A DNA stretch of 64,000 nt, taken from Primulina eburnea (Eukaryota > Streptophyta > Magnoliopsida > Lamiales > Gesneriaceae). Made by a program: the position numbers and the translations under genes. Under the pieces are notes generated by a model. It was not told the origin of the DNA and did not search any database. It worked only from the letters and a program-made list of their open reading frames with translations. Location: assembly GCF_022965805.1 (NCBI RefSeq), contig NC_133101.1:44987642-45051641 (forward strand), read 5' to 3'. Positions 45,791-56,797 of the stretch are shown in pieces (the stretch's first letter is position 1; the number at the start of each line of letters is the position of its first letter).

Positions 45791-47800
45791 AGTTTTGGAT
45801 CCAGTAGAAGATTCAACTCAGGAAGAAAACCCCCTATGAAGGTTAAAAACTACCAGTACTATAATTCTAGACCTGTTCAGAAGAGATACAGGCCAGACAA
45901 CAGGAACAGAAGGGAAAAACAACATTCTGAGATGCATACTGTTAGAAATAACAGACCCTCTGCTGCACACACCTCTATGGATACCCGAAGTACAAAATCA
46001 CCAAAAATTGTACAAAAATGTGGGTTCCTAAGGGACTAATAAGGTTGGACCCAAGTAGATTGGGTACCAGATACTAAAAAATTTGTGTTTGCAGGAACAG
46101 TTAAAGAAAGCTAAAGTAAGCAGCTCCACATGGTATCTGGACAGTGGATGTTCCAGACACATGACTAGAGAGAAAAATCTACTATCATAAGTAATGAGTT
46201 GTACTGGACCAAAGATAACGTTTGGGGACAACTCAAAAGGTAAAACTGTGGGTAAGGGTAAGATTATCCATGGTGACATAACTATCAATGACGTACTACT
46301 GGTTGAGAATCTCTGTTATAATTTAATCAGCATTAGTCAACTGTGTGATAATGGTTATTCTGTAGTTTTTCAGAAGCACACATGCACAGTTAAAGATTCT
46401 GCTGAGTCTACCGTATTAACTGGAAAGAGAGAAGACAACACTTATGGAGTTTCTTGGAACTTAGATCATGTTAATGCTCCTACATGTTTAGTTTCCTCTC
46501 TTAGTGATAAGCATTGGCTCTGGCACAAGAGATTGAATCATTTGAATTTCAAATCAATCAATAATCTCAAGAAGCAGAACATAGTTGATGGTTTGCCTGA
46601 TATTAATTTTGTTAAGAATCATGTTTTTTCTGCATGTCAGCTTGGAAAACAGATAAGATCCAGCTTCAAGAACAAATGTAGTAAATCAACTTCAAGGTGT
46701 TTGGAACTACTGCATATGTACTTATTTGTTCCAATCCCTATCATGAGCTTAGGGGGAATGAAATACACCCTTGTTGTTATTGATGATTTCTCTAGATTTA
46801 CTTGGGTAATATTTCTTGCTAGAAAGGATCAAACCAGTAATCTCTTGATCAAGCTTCTGAAAAAGATTCAAAATAAAAAATCTTCTTCTATTCTTAAAAT
46901 CAGAAGTGATCGGGGTACTGAGTTCTCTAACAGATTACTTGAGTTGTATTTAGATGAGCAAGGAATTCATCATGAATATTCAGCTGCCAGAACGCCTCAA
47001 CAAAATGGAGTAGCTGAGAGGAGAAACAGAACTCTTAAAGAGGCTGCTAGAACAATGTCAGCAGATGCAGACATCTCTCAGCGCTTCTGGGCAGAAGCAA
47101 TAAACACTACATGTTATACGAAAAATAGAACAATGGTCAACAAAATACATAATCAGACTCCTTATGAGATATTGAAAGGGAGTAAGCCTAATATATCTTA
47201 TTTCCATATGTTTGGTTGCAAGTGCTTTGTGCTCAATAATGGAAAAAAACTATTTAACTGCATTTGATTCAAAATCAGATGCTGGACTATTCCTTGGTTA
47301 CTCTGCTGTGAGCAAAGCTTTTAGAATCTTCAACAATAAAACTCTCAATGTTGAATAATCGATTCATGTTATCTTCGATGAGGACAGCAGTATTCTTGAA
47401 ATATCTAATTTGTCAAATTTGAGTAACAGGATAGACATGATTCATTTGGAACCAGATAGTGAAGAAGATACAGAACCAAGCATTAAAGATGTTCAAAATC
47501 CAGAACCAGATATTCCAATAGTGGAACCAGAAGTACAAACATTAGACTTACCAGTACCAGCAGAATACACTCAAGAACCTGCTACTGGTTCAGATGAGAT
47601 CAATCCAAACATATCAAATCAGGAAGAAATCCCTTCAAACCCTTTTATTTGGAGAAAATGTCATCCTCCTTCTTTGGTCATTGGAAATCCAGCAGCGCCT
47701 TTGAAAACCAGAAGGTAAATGATTAATGAATATATGCATGCTGCTTTCAATTCTTAGGATGAACCAAAAAAATTGAAGAAGCCCTTCTGGATCCTAGTTG
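45791..47800 (+). pseudogene. Copia 2 protease and integrase
   Basis: Protease remnant at about 46115-46190 with 'STWYLDSGCSRHMTRE' (DSG intact), then TAA. Integrase in the frame 46194-47267: 'HKRLNHLNFKSINNL', 'SACQLGKQIRSSFKNK' (first Cys of the zinc pair is Phe), core 'LLHMYLFVPIPIMSLGG', 'VVIDDFSRFTWVIFL', 'IRSDRGTEFSN', 'RTPQQNGVAERRNRTL'. The first catalytic Asp of the DDE triad, expected in 'HMDLFGP', is Tyr at 46719-46721. A frameshift near 47265 and stops follow. The linker 47410-47718 is Glu/Pro-rich. Confidence 0.9.
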
Positions 47801-49279
47801 GATTGAAGCTATGCAAGAAAAGCTGAATCAATTTAAAAAAAACGAAGTTTGGTTTCTAGTACCTAGACCATCTCACCAAGCTGTCATTGGAACCCGGTGG
47901 GTATTCAGAAACAAACTAAATGAAGAAGGCATAGTGATCAGAAATAAAGCAAGACTGGTGGCTCAAGGTTTTAGAAAAGAAGAAGGAATAGATTATGATG
48001 AAACCTACGCACCAGTAGCAAGGCTCGAAGCTATCAGCATATTCTTTGCCTTTGCTGCTTTCAAGGATTTCAAAGTTTATCAAATGGATGTGAAGAGTTC
48101 TTTCCTAAATGGTCTACTACAAGAAGAAGTCTACGTCGAACAACCTCCAGGTTTTATCGATCATTTTTCACCTCATAATATATTCAAATTACACAAAGCC
48201 TTGTATGGTCTAAAACAGCACCTAGAGCGCGGTATGACACTCTTTCACAATTTCTTGTTAATCATGATTTTACAATTGGGACAATATACAAAACTTTGTT
48301 TACTTTAGTCAAGAATAAACATATTCTATTGGTACAGATCTACGTTGATAATATTATTTTTGGGTCAACTAACCCCAAATTATGTGCAAAGTTTGCTAAA
48401 TTGATGCAGGATCCATACGAAATGAGCATGATGGGAGAATTAACATTCTTCCTAGGATTAAAAATTAAAAAATTTGATACTGGAATTTTCATAAATCAAG
48501 CTAAGTATACTAAGGAGCTTCTGAAAAAGTTTGGTATGGAAGCATACTCTGCTGTGTCTACTCCAATGAGCTCATCTACCAAGCTTGATAAAGATAAAAG
48601 TGGAATTCCAGTAGAGGTAACTTAGTATCATGGTCTTATTGGCTCACTATTATATCTTACTGCCAGTAGACCTGATATATTATTTGTTGTTTGCTTTTGT
48701 ACAAGATTTCAATCTAACCCTAAGCAATCTCATTATATTGCTGCTAAATGCATTCTGAAGTACTTAAAGGGAACTCAAAATGTCGGCTTATGGTATCCCA
48801 TTGATTCATCTTTCAATCTTATTGGATATTCAGATGCTGATTATGCAGGTTGCAAACTAGACAGAAAAAGCACAAGTGATTTTTGTCAATTCCTTGGTGA
48901 TAGGCTGATCTCCTGGTTTAGTAAAAAGCAGACTTCTATTGCTACGTCTACTGCAGAAGCAGAATACCTTGCTGCTGGAAGTTGCTGCTCTCAAATACTA
49001 TGGATGCAACAACAACTTAAGGACTATGGAATTCAGGCCTCTGAATCACCTATTTTCTGTGACAATACCAGTGCCATTGCAATCACGCAAAATCCAGTAC
49101 TTCATTCCAGAACGAAGCCTATAGACATCAGACATCATTTTATAAGAGATCATGTGCAGAAGAAGGACATTCGTCTGGAATATATTCCTACTGATTTACA
49201 GGCAGCAGATATCTTTACTAAACCTCTGCCTGAGAATAAGTTTTCTTACTTTCGAAATATATTAGTTGACTTAACTTGA
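47801..49279 (+). pseudogene. Copia 2 reverse transcriptase and RNase H
   Basis: RT 47811-48308: '[20 protein letters not shown]', '[20 protein letters not shown]', '[17 protein letters not shown]', 'HKALYGLKQ', then a shift near 48220. The active-site box is YVDN instead of YVDD (48341-48352). RNase H 48650-49279: 'SDADYAGCKLDRKST', 'TSTAEAEYLAA', 'FCDNTSAIAITQNP', 'RTKPIDIRHHFIRDHV', 'ADIFTKPLPE'. TAG at 48623 and further breaks. RT cannot be active with YVDN. Confidence 0.92.
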
Positions 49280-49638
49280 TTTTATGATGATATCTGGTTT
49301 ATTTTATCAATTTTGTGTTAACTCTGTTCACTTTGCCGAAGGATAAAAAGACATGCGTCCTACTGCAAGCATCGGAATTACTTGAATCTGACATTTTGAA
49401 ATCCTGTTAGCTTGTCGTTTGTTGTTGTCTTATTTATACGCAGGTTACATTTATGGTGAAGAAATTGGAGAATCTCAAGTAAGCCGAAGTGTCTACTAAT
49501 TCACCTAACTGAGTTTTTCTTACTCAAACTATTTCATCATTCATTCAATAAAAGCAGTAGACAAACAAAAAAATGCCAAAATAAGATTCTTTTTCATTCA
49601 TAAAACCAGAAGCATTACATTGAGTTTATCTACTGCAT

Positions 49639-49867
49639 TTATTGAATATCAGCAGTTTGAAGTACTTTTCTTGTTTCAAAGTATTTCAACAGGAAAAAGA
49701 TGGTCTTCTTCGAAAAGAATCTAGCAAGCTTGGGTCTTGTCAGCACTAATGTATTGGAAAAGGATGTCTTCAAACATCTGCTTGCGAGAGGCTGGAAGTA
49801 GTATTTGGAATTCCTCTGCTGATTCTGACTCTGGAGAAGACTCCGAGAGATCACTTGCACCTATCAT
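49639..49867 (-). pseudogene. Antisense ORF of copia 2 (decayed homologue of 61253-61666)
   Basis: Minus-strand ATG at 49865-49867 begins 'MIGASDLSESSPESESAEEF', then 'SRKQMFEDILFQYISAD', stop at 49721. After a frameshift the homology continues in 'FFLLKYFETRKVLQTADIQ' to 49639. The copia 3 protein at 61253-61666 has matching 'SCKAAFEDIVFEKTLA' and 'LLKKYQRLLYVADASY'. A TATATAA lies at 49922-49928 (minus), 55 bp upstream of the ATG, with a CACGTG box at 49933-49938. No known domain. It is antisense to the element and ends facing pol. Confidence 0.55.
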
Positions 49868-50493
49868 ATGTATTGGTTTGATGAAAAGTTTTAATGAATT
49901 AGTTTGTGAACATGCAGGCACTTATATAGAGTCACGTGAAGCTGAAGAGACGGCGATCTGGTTACTCGAATACCAAGATTCATCCCTTATATCCTCAGAT
50001 ATCATATATTTGCATTTATTAGTTGCATTGATCGAGGGGGAAGAGTATCGTTTGTGAGACTGACATTTTTACCCTGTAAGAAGCAGAAAGGATGGTTTGT
50101 CTTTTCGATAAAACAACGAGTCTATTGGTTTTATCAAAGTGCTCACATATTTCAGAATTTTGAAACTTCCAGCAGACGTTATCATAAAACGACAAACCTC
50201 CTTCTGGTGTTTCTTAATAACCGATTGGACAGCCCGCTCTTTTTATGACTTTTCAAATTTTGAAATAATCAGTGTCTCTCTGACACACTATGCATAACTT
50301 TTCAAATACTCAACCGTAAACATATTGACACGTGTCCTTGTGTTTACATTGACGGCTGTACATTTTCTTAACTGCCTTTTTCATCTCTTTTCACTTTTTA
50401 CGTTACCAGAATCTTACTCTCTAACTACTGCTTTCTTTCGAAATCGTGCTCACACAATCTACTTCGAAGCTACTTTCTTTACAGAAAACGAAA
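49868..50493. promoter_or_regulatory. Intergenic region of copia 2 between divergent antisense and sense ORFs
   Basis: On the minus side: CACGTG (49933-49938) and TATATAA (49922-49928) ahead of the antisense ATG. On the plus side: an ACACGTGTC palindrome (CACGTG at 50329-50334), 165 bp ahead of the sense extra ORF. Copia 3 has CACGTG 147 bp ahead of its sense ORF. No clear plus-strand TATA. The promoter role is inferred from layout and motif conservation. Confidence 0.4.
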
Positions 50494-53302
50494 ATGGCCG
50501 GAGCTTACATCCTGAATGCTTACCAGGTTAACTTCACATCTGTCCTTACTATCAAGGATGAAAATCTCCTAAAGATGTTTCAAACCAGTGAAAAATCGGG
50601 ACTCCGAAAATTCTTAGAAGCACCTGCTTTGATATATAAAATTGCCCTTCTGGAATTTTATTCTAAGGAAACTGTGGAAGACGGGAAAATTGTGTATTCC
50701 CAGGGTGACGCATCAATCTCCATCGATGCTGCTGTGCTTGGATCGACATATTTTCTCCCTTGTTCAAGACTCAATGAACTTTCTGGAATTTCCAAGGAGG
50801 AAATGTCCACTGCTTTACTGAACTTCTCAGCTTCTGGAGAAGAATTGTCTCCATCCTGTTTCAAGAAGCTTCTGAAAATAGAATACCAAGTACTTGCTGA
50901 TATTGTCGCCAAGGCACTTCTTGTGAAAGCCGGTACTTTTGATCGTATAACAAAAGAAAAGGTTCAAGTGATGGTCGCCATCACTTCTGAATACCAGGTG
51001 GATTGGAGTTGTTTTCTGTTCAAGATAATGAAGGAAATGGTGGTTAGAAGGAGTTCTGGTTTTGCTGTGCAGACCAGCCAAATGCTTAAGGATGCTGGTT
51101 TTTCTCTTACTTCTGATTCGGAATCATCGTACGTCACCATGACGGATGCTGATAATGTGCTTGCATTAATACCAAAGCCAACTGTGGCTGAATTTATTGC
51201 TCTGAAAAAGGAAGTGGGAGATGCTCAATCTGAGGACCTAGCACTTCAGAAGAAAATTAAAAGAAAGAGAGTGGTAATCTCTAATGATTCTGACAAAACA
51301 ATGTCCGAGGAGTCTGTTGCTCCTATTCAACCATCTCTGCCACCCACTCCCCATAAAAAGAAAGCTCGCACAGTTCTCTGGATCAAGAAGACATCAGCCC
51401 TTTCTGAGCTGGAAACTGTTCCGATAAGGAAAGTATTCCCAGAAGCTGTTCCTTTTGCACGACCAACTGTCTCTGTCTCACTACCAACTACTGCTTCTGT
51501 TCCAACAACATCTATTGCTTCAGCCCGTGTCTGGAATTGTTATTCGTGAATCAACTGCCAGGTCTTCTGCTTTTCATTCCGTGAAGACTGTCTCTTCATT
51601 AGGAAAAGGAAAGGGAAAACTTATTGAAGAACAAACTTTTCAAGCTGCCAAATCATCTGTCTCTACTTGTATTGATCTCCATCTAGAAGAAATTGAGAAT
51701 TTCGCAAATGAAGAAATGAAGTTCTTTAATGAATGGCACAAGGTTCGAGTTTTCTAACCCCTCACGAATTTCAGAACACAAGATTCTTTTGGAAGGTTGG
51801 TAAAATATGAGAAAAAGGTCTTTGAACTTGCAAAGACACAAAATACCATTGAAGCGATGCGCCGTTGCAGCTTCATTTTCGAGCAAATTAAACGTCAAAA
51901 GTTGAAATCAATTTTAATTACTCTTAAGTCTAATTTTGATGCACTGATTCCCACTGCTGCTCACGATCATGAAGTGATTCTTGTATTAACGGAACGTCTG
52001 AAAATAATGGATGAGCAACTTCGTGCTCAAGAACAGAATTTTGGAAAGACTGAACTATATTCAGTAGGCCTTATTCCAGATCTTGATCAGATTCAGCCAG
52101 TTGAGGAACAATCTATAGCTCCTACAAACGCTATGGTTTCCAGTACTCCTGCATTTCACTCGATGCCTACTCAGTCTTCGTCTCTTGTATCTGCTCGTGA
52201 ATTGACTTCAGTAGAAGAAGTCATTCAATCTCTCACTTGAAACACTTGTGTGGCACCAGATACAACTACAGCTGATGAATCCGTTCACCCAACAGTCCAA
52301 CAAGCAGAACAAGCTCAGGAAGAATCGCATGCTGCCCCGTCTTTCTCCTTGCCAAATTTGGAGATTTTCTCTACGGAACATCAAGAGGAGATGGCCATGA
52401 TCTTGAATGATCCGATTCAACCCGTTGAACAATCGGAAGCCATGGAAGTCGGTCAACTAGAAGAAAGCACACTTCCTGTACCTTCTGCTGTTTTTGAACA
52501 TACTGTTGTTGAACCCATTGCTGCTGAGAAATTTGTTGTTCAGGAAGGCCTCCCTACTGCATCGTCTACTGCTCTCGTTACTATTTCTTCTGCTCTTGTT
52601 TCTTCTACTGTGATAGTTGTTGTTCCTACTGACTCACCAACTGAAACTGATCGCGTTGCACATATTGCTGCATTCCGAGAACGATTGCGTAACGAAAAAC
52701 AATCCCCAGACGAAGCTCCATTCAATCTTGAATCTGAAATTGATGATCTTAAGAGGACTGTTGACACTCTTTCTCAGACCGTCAAGAACTTATCCTATGA
52801 TAATTATGTTGAAGTCTATGCTTCCACAAATTTTAGACAAAGTGTCATGACATAAGTCCACAAGACCGTAGAATCATTGGCCAAAATTGAGAACGGAGCT
52901 GATCTCTTCCGACGAAATGTTCTCAAAAGCCATGCTGATCTTGTTCTTGGACAACTCGACGCTTTACGAACTCTTTCTGCTCATGCTACGGATCTCCAAA
53001 CTGTTTCCACCAAGGTTGACAATCTAGACTTCCGACTTGATACTATCAATACTGAGATTGTGTATCAATCTCAAACAATACAAGCCTTGAATGATCAAGT
53101 ATCCCGTCACACACCAACACTGGATTTTCTGCATAATGATATTATTTCACTTGGTGGCCGAATGGATCTATTACTTGCTCGGGTTCACGTTGCTGATGCC
53201 AAAAAGGGGGAAACAGAAGGCATGATGGAAACTCCATCCAACAGAAATCAAGATCCTCAAGATGAAGATACTTTGTTCCGAGATATTGGAACAGATGACT
53301 GA
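50494..53302 (+). pseudogene. Sense extra ORF of copia 2 (pol to 3' LTR)
   Basis: ATG at 50494 ('MAGAYILNAYQVNFTSV'). Intact to 51549 (about 350 residues): an alpha/beta N-terminal domain ('SEKSGLRKFLEAPALIY', 'KLLKIEYQVLADIVAKAL', 'MVAITSEYQVDWSCFLFKIM', 'SSGFAVQTSQMLKDAGF'), then a Lys-rich stretch and a Ser/Thr/Pro-rich part. A frameshift near 51535 and stops at 51755, 52238 and 52853 break the rest. The C-terminus (52877-53302) is coiled-coil-like ('TVSTKVDNLDFRLDTINTEI'). No membrane segment is evident, so an envelope role is not supported. Function unknown; copia 3 has a homologue. Confidence 0.75.
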
Positions 53303-53422
53303 ATTTCTCGATTTTTCTCAAAACTCTGTTTGAACTATTTATTTACTTTCTAATCATCTGGTTTTAGTTGATATCTATTTCATTATTCATGATTACTAAC
53401 TTCCAGGTTTTGGCATCACCGC

Positions 53423-53434
53423 AATGGGAGAAAT
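53423..53434 (+). other. Polypurine tract of copia 2
   Basis: ATGGGAGAAA run following 'catcacc' and directly before the LTR start TGTTAG at 53435. Same arrangement in copia 3. Confidence 0.75.
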
Positions 53435-54443
53435 TGTTAGACTTAATTTTATTGTGGTGATGAGTATCAAAACTAGTATTAATAACACCAACCATAAGAT
53501 TATGCAAAACAGTAGCTTTTGAGTTGCTCTATTCATCAATTTAGTATAACAGAAGTAGAACTTAGTCCTACTAGATCAGTAATTAACGGATTGTTTCTGA
53601 TCTCAATTGTTACCCTTACTTTATCTAGTACCAAGCATTTATTGAGACATTAATTGATGTACGAAAACATTTAATGCATCCTACTAATTTTGGTAAGTAA
53701 CAAAACCGATTGATTGAAAGCTTTCTACAGGATCCTCTTTAGGAAATAAAGCTGCTTCTATCAAAGAGTTAAAAGAGCCGTTTTTTATTATAGACGTTGG
53801 ATTCAATTATGTATATATATGAATCAAAACCATTTAGTTAAAAATGCTGATAATTCTTATCTATCCAATGATACATTGAGCAACCACGAAATTTCCATTA
53901 TCTTCAAAAGCTCAAACTTGCAGAAAAGCAGTACACGCATCATATTTTACATCTGATCTTTGGAGATCATTTTGTACTGCTGTTTCTTCATCTCTTCAAG
54001 CAAAACCTTATAATATTGTGTAGAAGAGTTTGTAAACTGAAAAGAGTCTTTTTCAGAAAATTTCTATATTGAACTATTGTATTGAGTTGCTAAGAGTTTC
54101 AATAGGCAATAGCTAAGCCCTGCTAAAGTGGGTCTGTACAAGAGTGTACTGTAAAACCAAAGTCTTTTAGTGATACCTTCTGGAAACAGAAGAATGGGAG
54201 ACATAGAAGATTTTATCTTCGAACTTCCAGAAACAATTACTGCGTTACTACCTACTGCTATTACTGTTTTTCACCCTACTCCATCGGATTGTTTCCGCAC
54301 TTTTATTTGTGATCTGTTGGACGTACTATTGAACAAGAACAGCTACAATCTCTAACAGGATTTTAGCACCCTTTGCATAAACTATCAACAAAGGAAAAGT
54401 GTTTATTCACCCCTCCCTCTAAACTCTACATCGATCGCCATCA
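53435..54443 (+). repeat. 3' LTR of copia 2 (1009 bp)
   Basis: Begins TGTTAGACTTAATTT and ends CGCCATCA at 54443, followed by the ATTTT duplication. It differs from the 5' LTR by scattered substitutions and short indels. Confidence 0.92.
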
Positions 54444-56719
54444 ATTTTTATAAACTTATGTCTCAAATTCAAGATCTAAACATAAAAGTTTTAACCAATA
54501 ATAATATTTTAGATTTCCTTAAAATGATTAAGGATCCGATATTAAAATCTACAATTATTGATCAAATTGAAAATACTGCTTCAACAAGCAATAACAACAT
54601 TCTTGTTAAACAAGAACAAGCATATTCTATGAAAGAAGTTAAAATTCTTTTACATAATATGTATAATAAACAAAATCCAGTTACTATACATGATTTAGTT
54701 AAAGAGATAGAAAATCTAAAATAACAAGTAAATTTTTTACGACATAACAATAATAGTTTAAATTATCGTATTTCAGTTAGTGAAAATAATAATAACAATT
54801 CAATTCATAATTCTGAAAGTTTTGAAAATATTCAAGATATAACTTTTCCTGATCATAATAAAAAATATTTATCTGTTTTAAGTATGATAATATCTCAAAA
54901 ATGGTATATTAATATTACTTCATTAATTGATAATTTTTATAAGAAAAATTTCATTGCTATGATTGATAGTGCTGCAGATTTAAATGTTATACAGGAAGGA
55001 TTAATTCCTACAAAATATTTTCATAAAACTACTCATTCTCTTTCTCATGCAGAAGGAGAACTTTTAGAAATAAATTATAAATTACCAAAAGCATATGTTT
55101 GCAAAGATAAAAAATGTATTCAAACCAGTTTTTTATTAACATAAGTTATTTCTATCCAACTTATACTGGGTCTTCCTTTCATTTATCAAATTTATCCTTT
55201 AACCTATGTTGATGAAACATATATTATAGGAACTTTTCAAGGTAATCATATTTCTCATCAGTTTAGAACTAAACCTGTTCATAGAATTCTAAATGAATTA
55301 CAAGAAAAGATTAAGAGAAAAACATTTCAAATAAATTCTTTAAAAGAAGAAGTAAAAATTCTAACAATAGATGATAAATTACAAAATCCTAAATTACAGG
55401 AAAAAATAAAAATTATTTATAATAAATTTTCATTAGAAATATGTAATGATCTTCCAAATGCTTTTTGGAATAGTAAGAAACATATTATTTCTATTCCATA
55501 TGAAGAGAATTTTGATGAAAAAATATTCTTACCAACGCTCGTCCTTGTCAAATGAATTCTGAATATTTAAAATTATGTAAGAATGAAATTCATTTATTAC
55601 TAGAAAAAGGTTTAATAAAACCTTCTCAATCTCCTTGGTCATCTACTGCTTTTTATGTTAATAAACATTTTGAGCAGGAAAGAGGAGTTCCCAGATTAGT
55701 TATAAATTATAAACCCCTTAATAAGGTTTTAAAATGGATTAAACATCCTATTCCTAATAAAAAAGATTTATTAGATAAACTTGTACATGCAATTATATTC
55801 TCAAAATTTGATTTAAAATCAGGATTTTGGCAGATTCAAATAAGAGAATCTGTTAAGTATAGAACTGCTTTTAATGTTCCAATAGGACATTATGAATAGA
55901 CAGTTATGCCATTTGGCTTCCAAAATGCCCCTTCAGAATTTCAACAAATAAAGAATGATATTATTTTATAATAATAGCAATTTTATAATTGTTTATATTG
56001 ATGATATTTTAGTGTTTTCAAATGATATTGAAACACATTTTAAACATTTAGATATGTTTAAAAATATTCTTATTCAAAATATTCTTGTTATATCAAAATC
56101 TAAAATGATTTTGTTTCAAACTAATATTAGATTCCTTGGTCATATGATTGAAAAAGGAAAAATAATTCTTAAAAAAGAAGTATAGAATTTGGTTCAAAAT
56201 TTTCTGATATTATAACTGGTAAAACTCAGTTACAAAGATTTTTAGGAAGTTTAAATTATATTTCTCCTTATATAAAAATTTAACCAATGATTCTCCTATC
56301 TTATATGATAGCTTAAAGAAAAATCCTTTACCTTGGTCTGAAAAACACACTAAGGCAGTTAAAAATATTAAAGAAAAGGTTAAAAATCTCCCTTGTCTTG
56401 CGAATCCCCAATGGGATAAAATTGTTGAAACAGATGCTTTGGATATAGATTTTGGAGGAATTTTAAAACAGATAGATCCTCAATAAAAATAAGAATATCT
56501 TATTAGATTTTATTCTGGGAAATGAAATAATGCCCAGAAAAATTACTCTACAATAGAAAAAGAAATTTTAGCTATTGTGAGATATATTTTAAAATTTCAA
56601 GATGATTTATATAATTAAAAATTTATTATAAAAACTGATTGCAAATCTTCAAAATTTATGTTTATGAAAGATTTTAAACATGATGTTTCTAAACAAATGT
56701 TTGCAAGATGGCAGGTATA
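54444..56719 (+). pseudogene. Viral protease, RT and partial RNase H (right half of the pararetrovirus)
   Basis: Resumes the viral frame after the insertion. 54458-54724 is an Asn/Ile-rich linker. The protease at 54884-55144 contains 'MIDSAADLNVIQEGL', with Ala where the active-site Gly is expected (DSG/DTG). RT 55552-55899: 'KGLIKPSQSPWSSTAFYVN', 'LVINYKPLNKVLKWIKHPIP', 'FSKFDLKSGFWQIQI'. A TAG replaces the next Trp, then 'VMPFGFQNAPSEFQQ'. The catalytic box 'YIDDILVFSND' is at about 55996. RNase H start 'IVETDALDIDFGGIL' near 56420. Homology ends at about 56719; the C-terminal part is missing. Many stops. Confidence 0.85.
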
Positions 56720-56797
56720 ATGAACTTTTTTCCTCCATTTGATGAAGAGTTTCAGAGCCATAAGGCTTTCCAGTTGCTGGATCTTCTCTTAATAATT
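56720..56797. other. Unassigned 78-bp segment between virus remnant and copia 3
   Basis: Follows the last recognisable viral RNase H residues and precedes the copia 3 LTR. It matches nothing else in the window. It may be decayed viral C-terminal sequence or host DNA. Confidence 0.35.

Larger units (their letters stand above)
43002..54443 (+). mobile_element. Copia 2: complete Ty1/copia element of SIRE/Maximus type, 11442 bp, TSD ATTTT
   Basis: Order: 5' LTR, primer site, gag, protease, integrase, RT, RNase H, antisense ORF, sense extra ORF, polypurine tract, 3' LTR. The target duplication ATTTT is at 42997-43001 and 54444-54448. IN before RT is the copia order; an extra gene between pol and the 3' LTR is typical of SIRE/Maximus. 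49280-49638 (after RNase H) holds no ORF beyond an A/T-rich trailer. All genes are damaged. Confidence 0.93.
39155..56719 (+). mobile_element. Endogenous pararetrovirus (Caulimoviridae), split by copia 2
   Basis: Left part 39155-43001 and right part 54444-56719 are halves of one degraded viral copy. Order: leader with initiator tRNA-Met primer site, 30K-type movement protein, coat-protein region with zinc knuckle, protease, RT, start of RNase H. The interruption is exactly copia 2 with its ATTTT duplication. Very AT-rich, with many stops and frameshifts; the copy is incomplete (C-terminal end missing) and cannot express a virus. Genus not determined; the layout fits petuvirus/florendovirus-like relatives. 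No LTRs belong to it. Confidence 0.8.

Noticed and set aside
49737..50057. 106-codon plus-strand ORF between copia 2 pol and the extra ORF
   Set aside because: It overlaps the antisense ORF, and only the minus-strand reading has a homologue in copia 3.
50658..51081. Minus-strand ORFs inside the copia 2 sense extra ORF
   Set aside because: Shadows of the sense frame; no counterpart in copia 3.
50494..53302. Retroviral-type envelope gene in copia 2
   Set aside because: The position fits 'env-like' ORFs of SIRE elements, but no signal peptide or transmembrane segment is visible.
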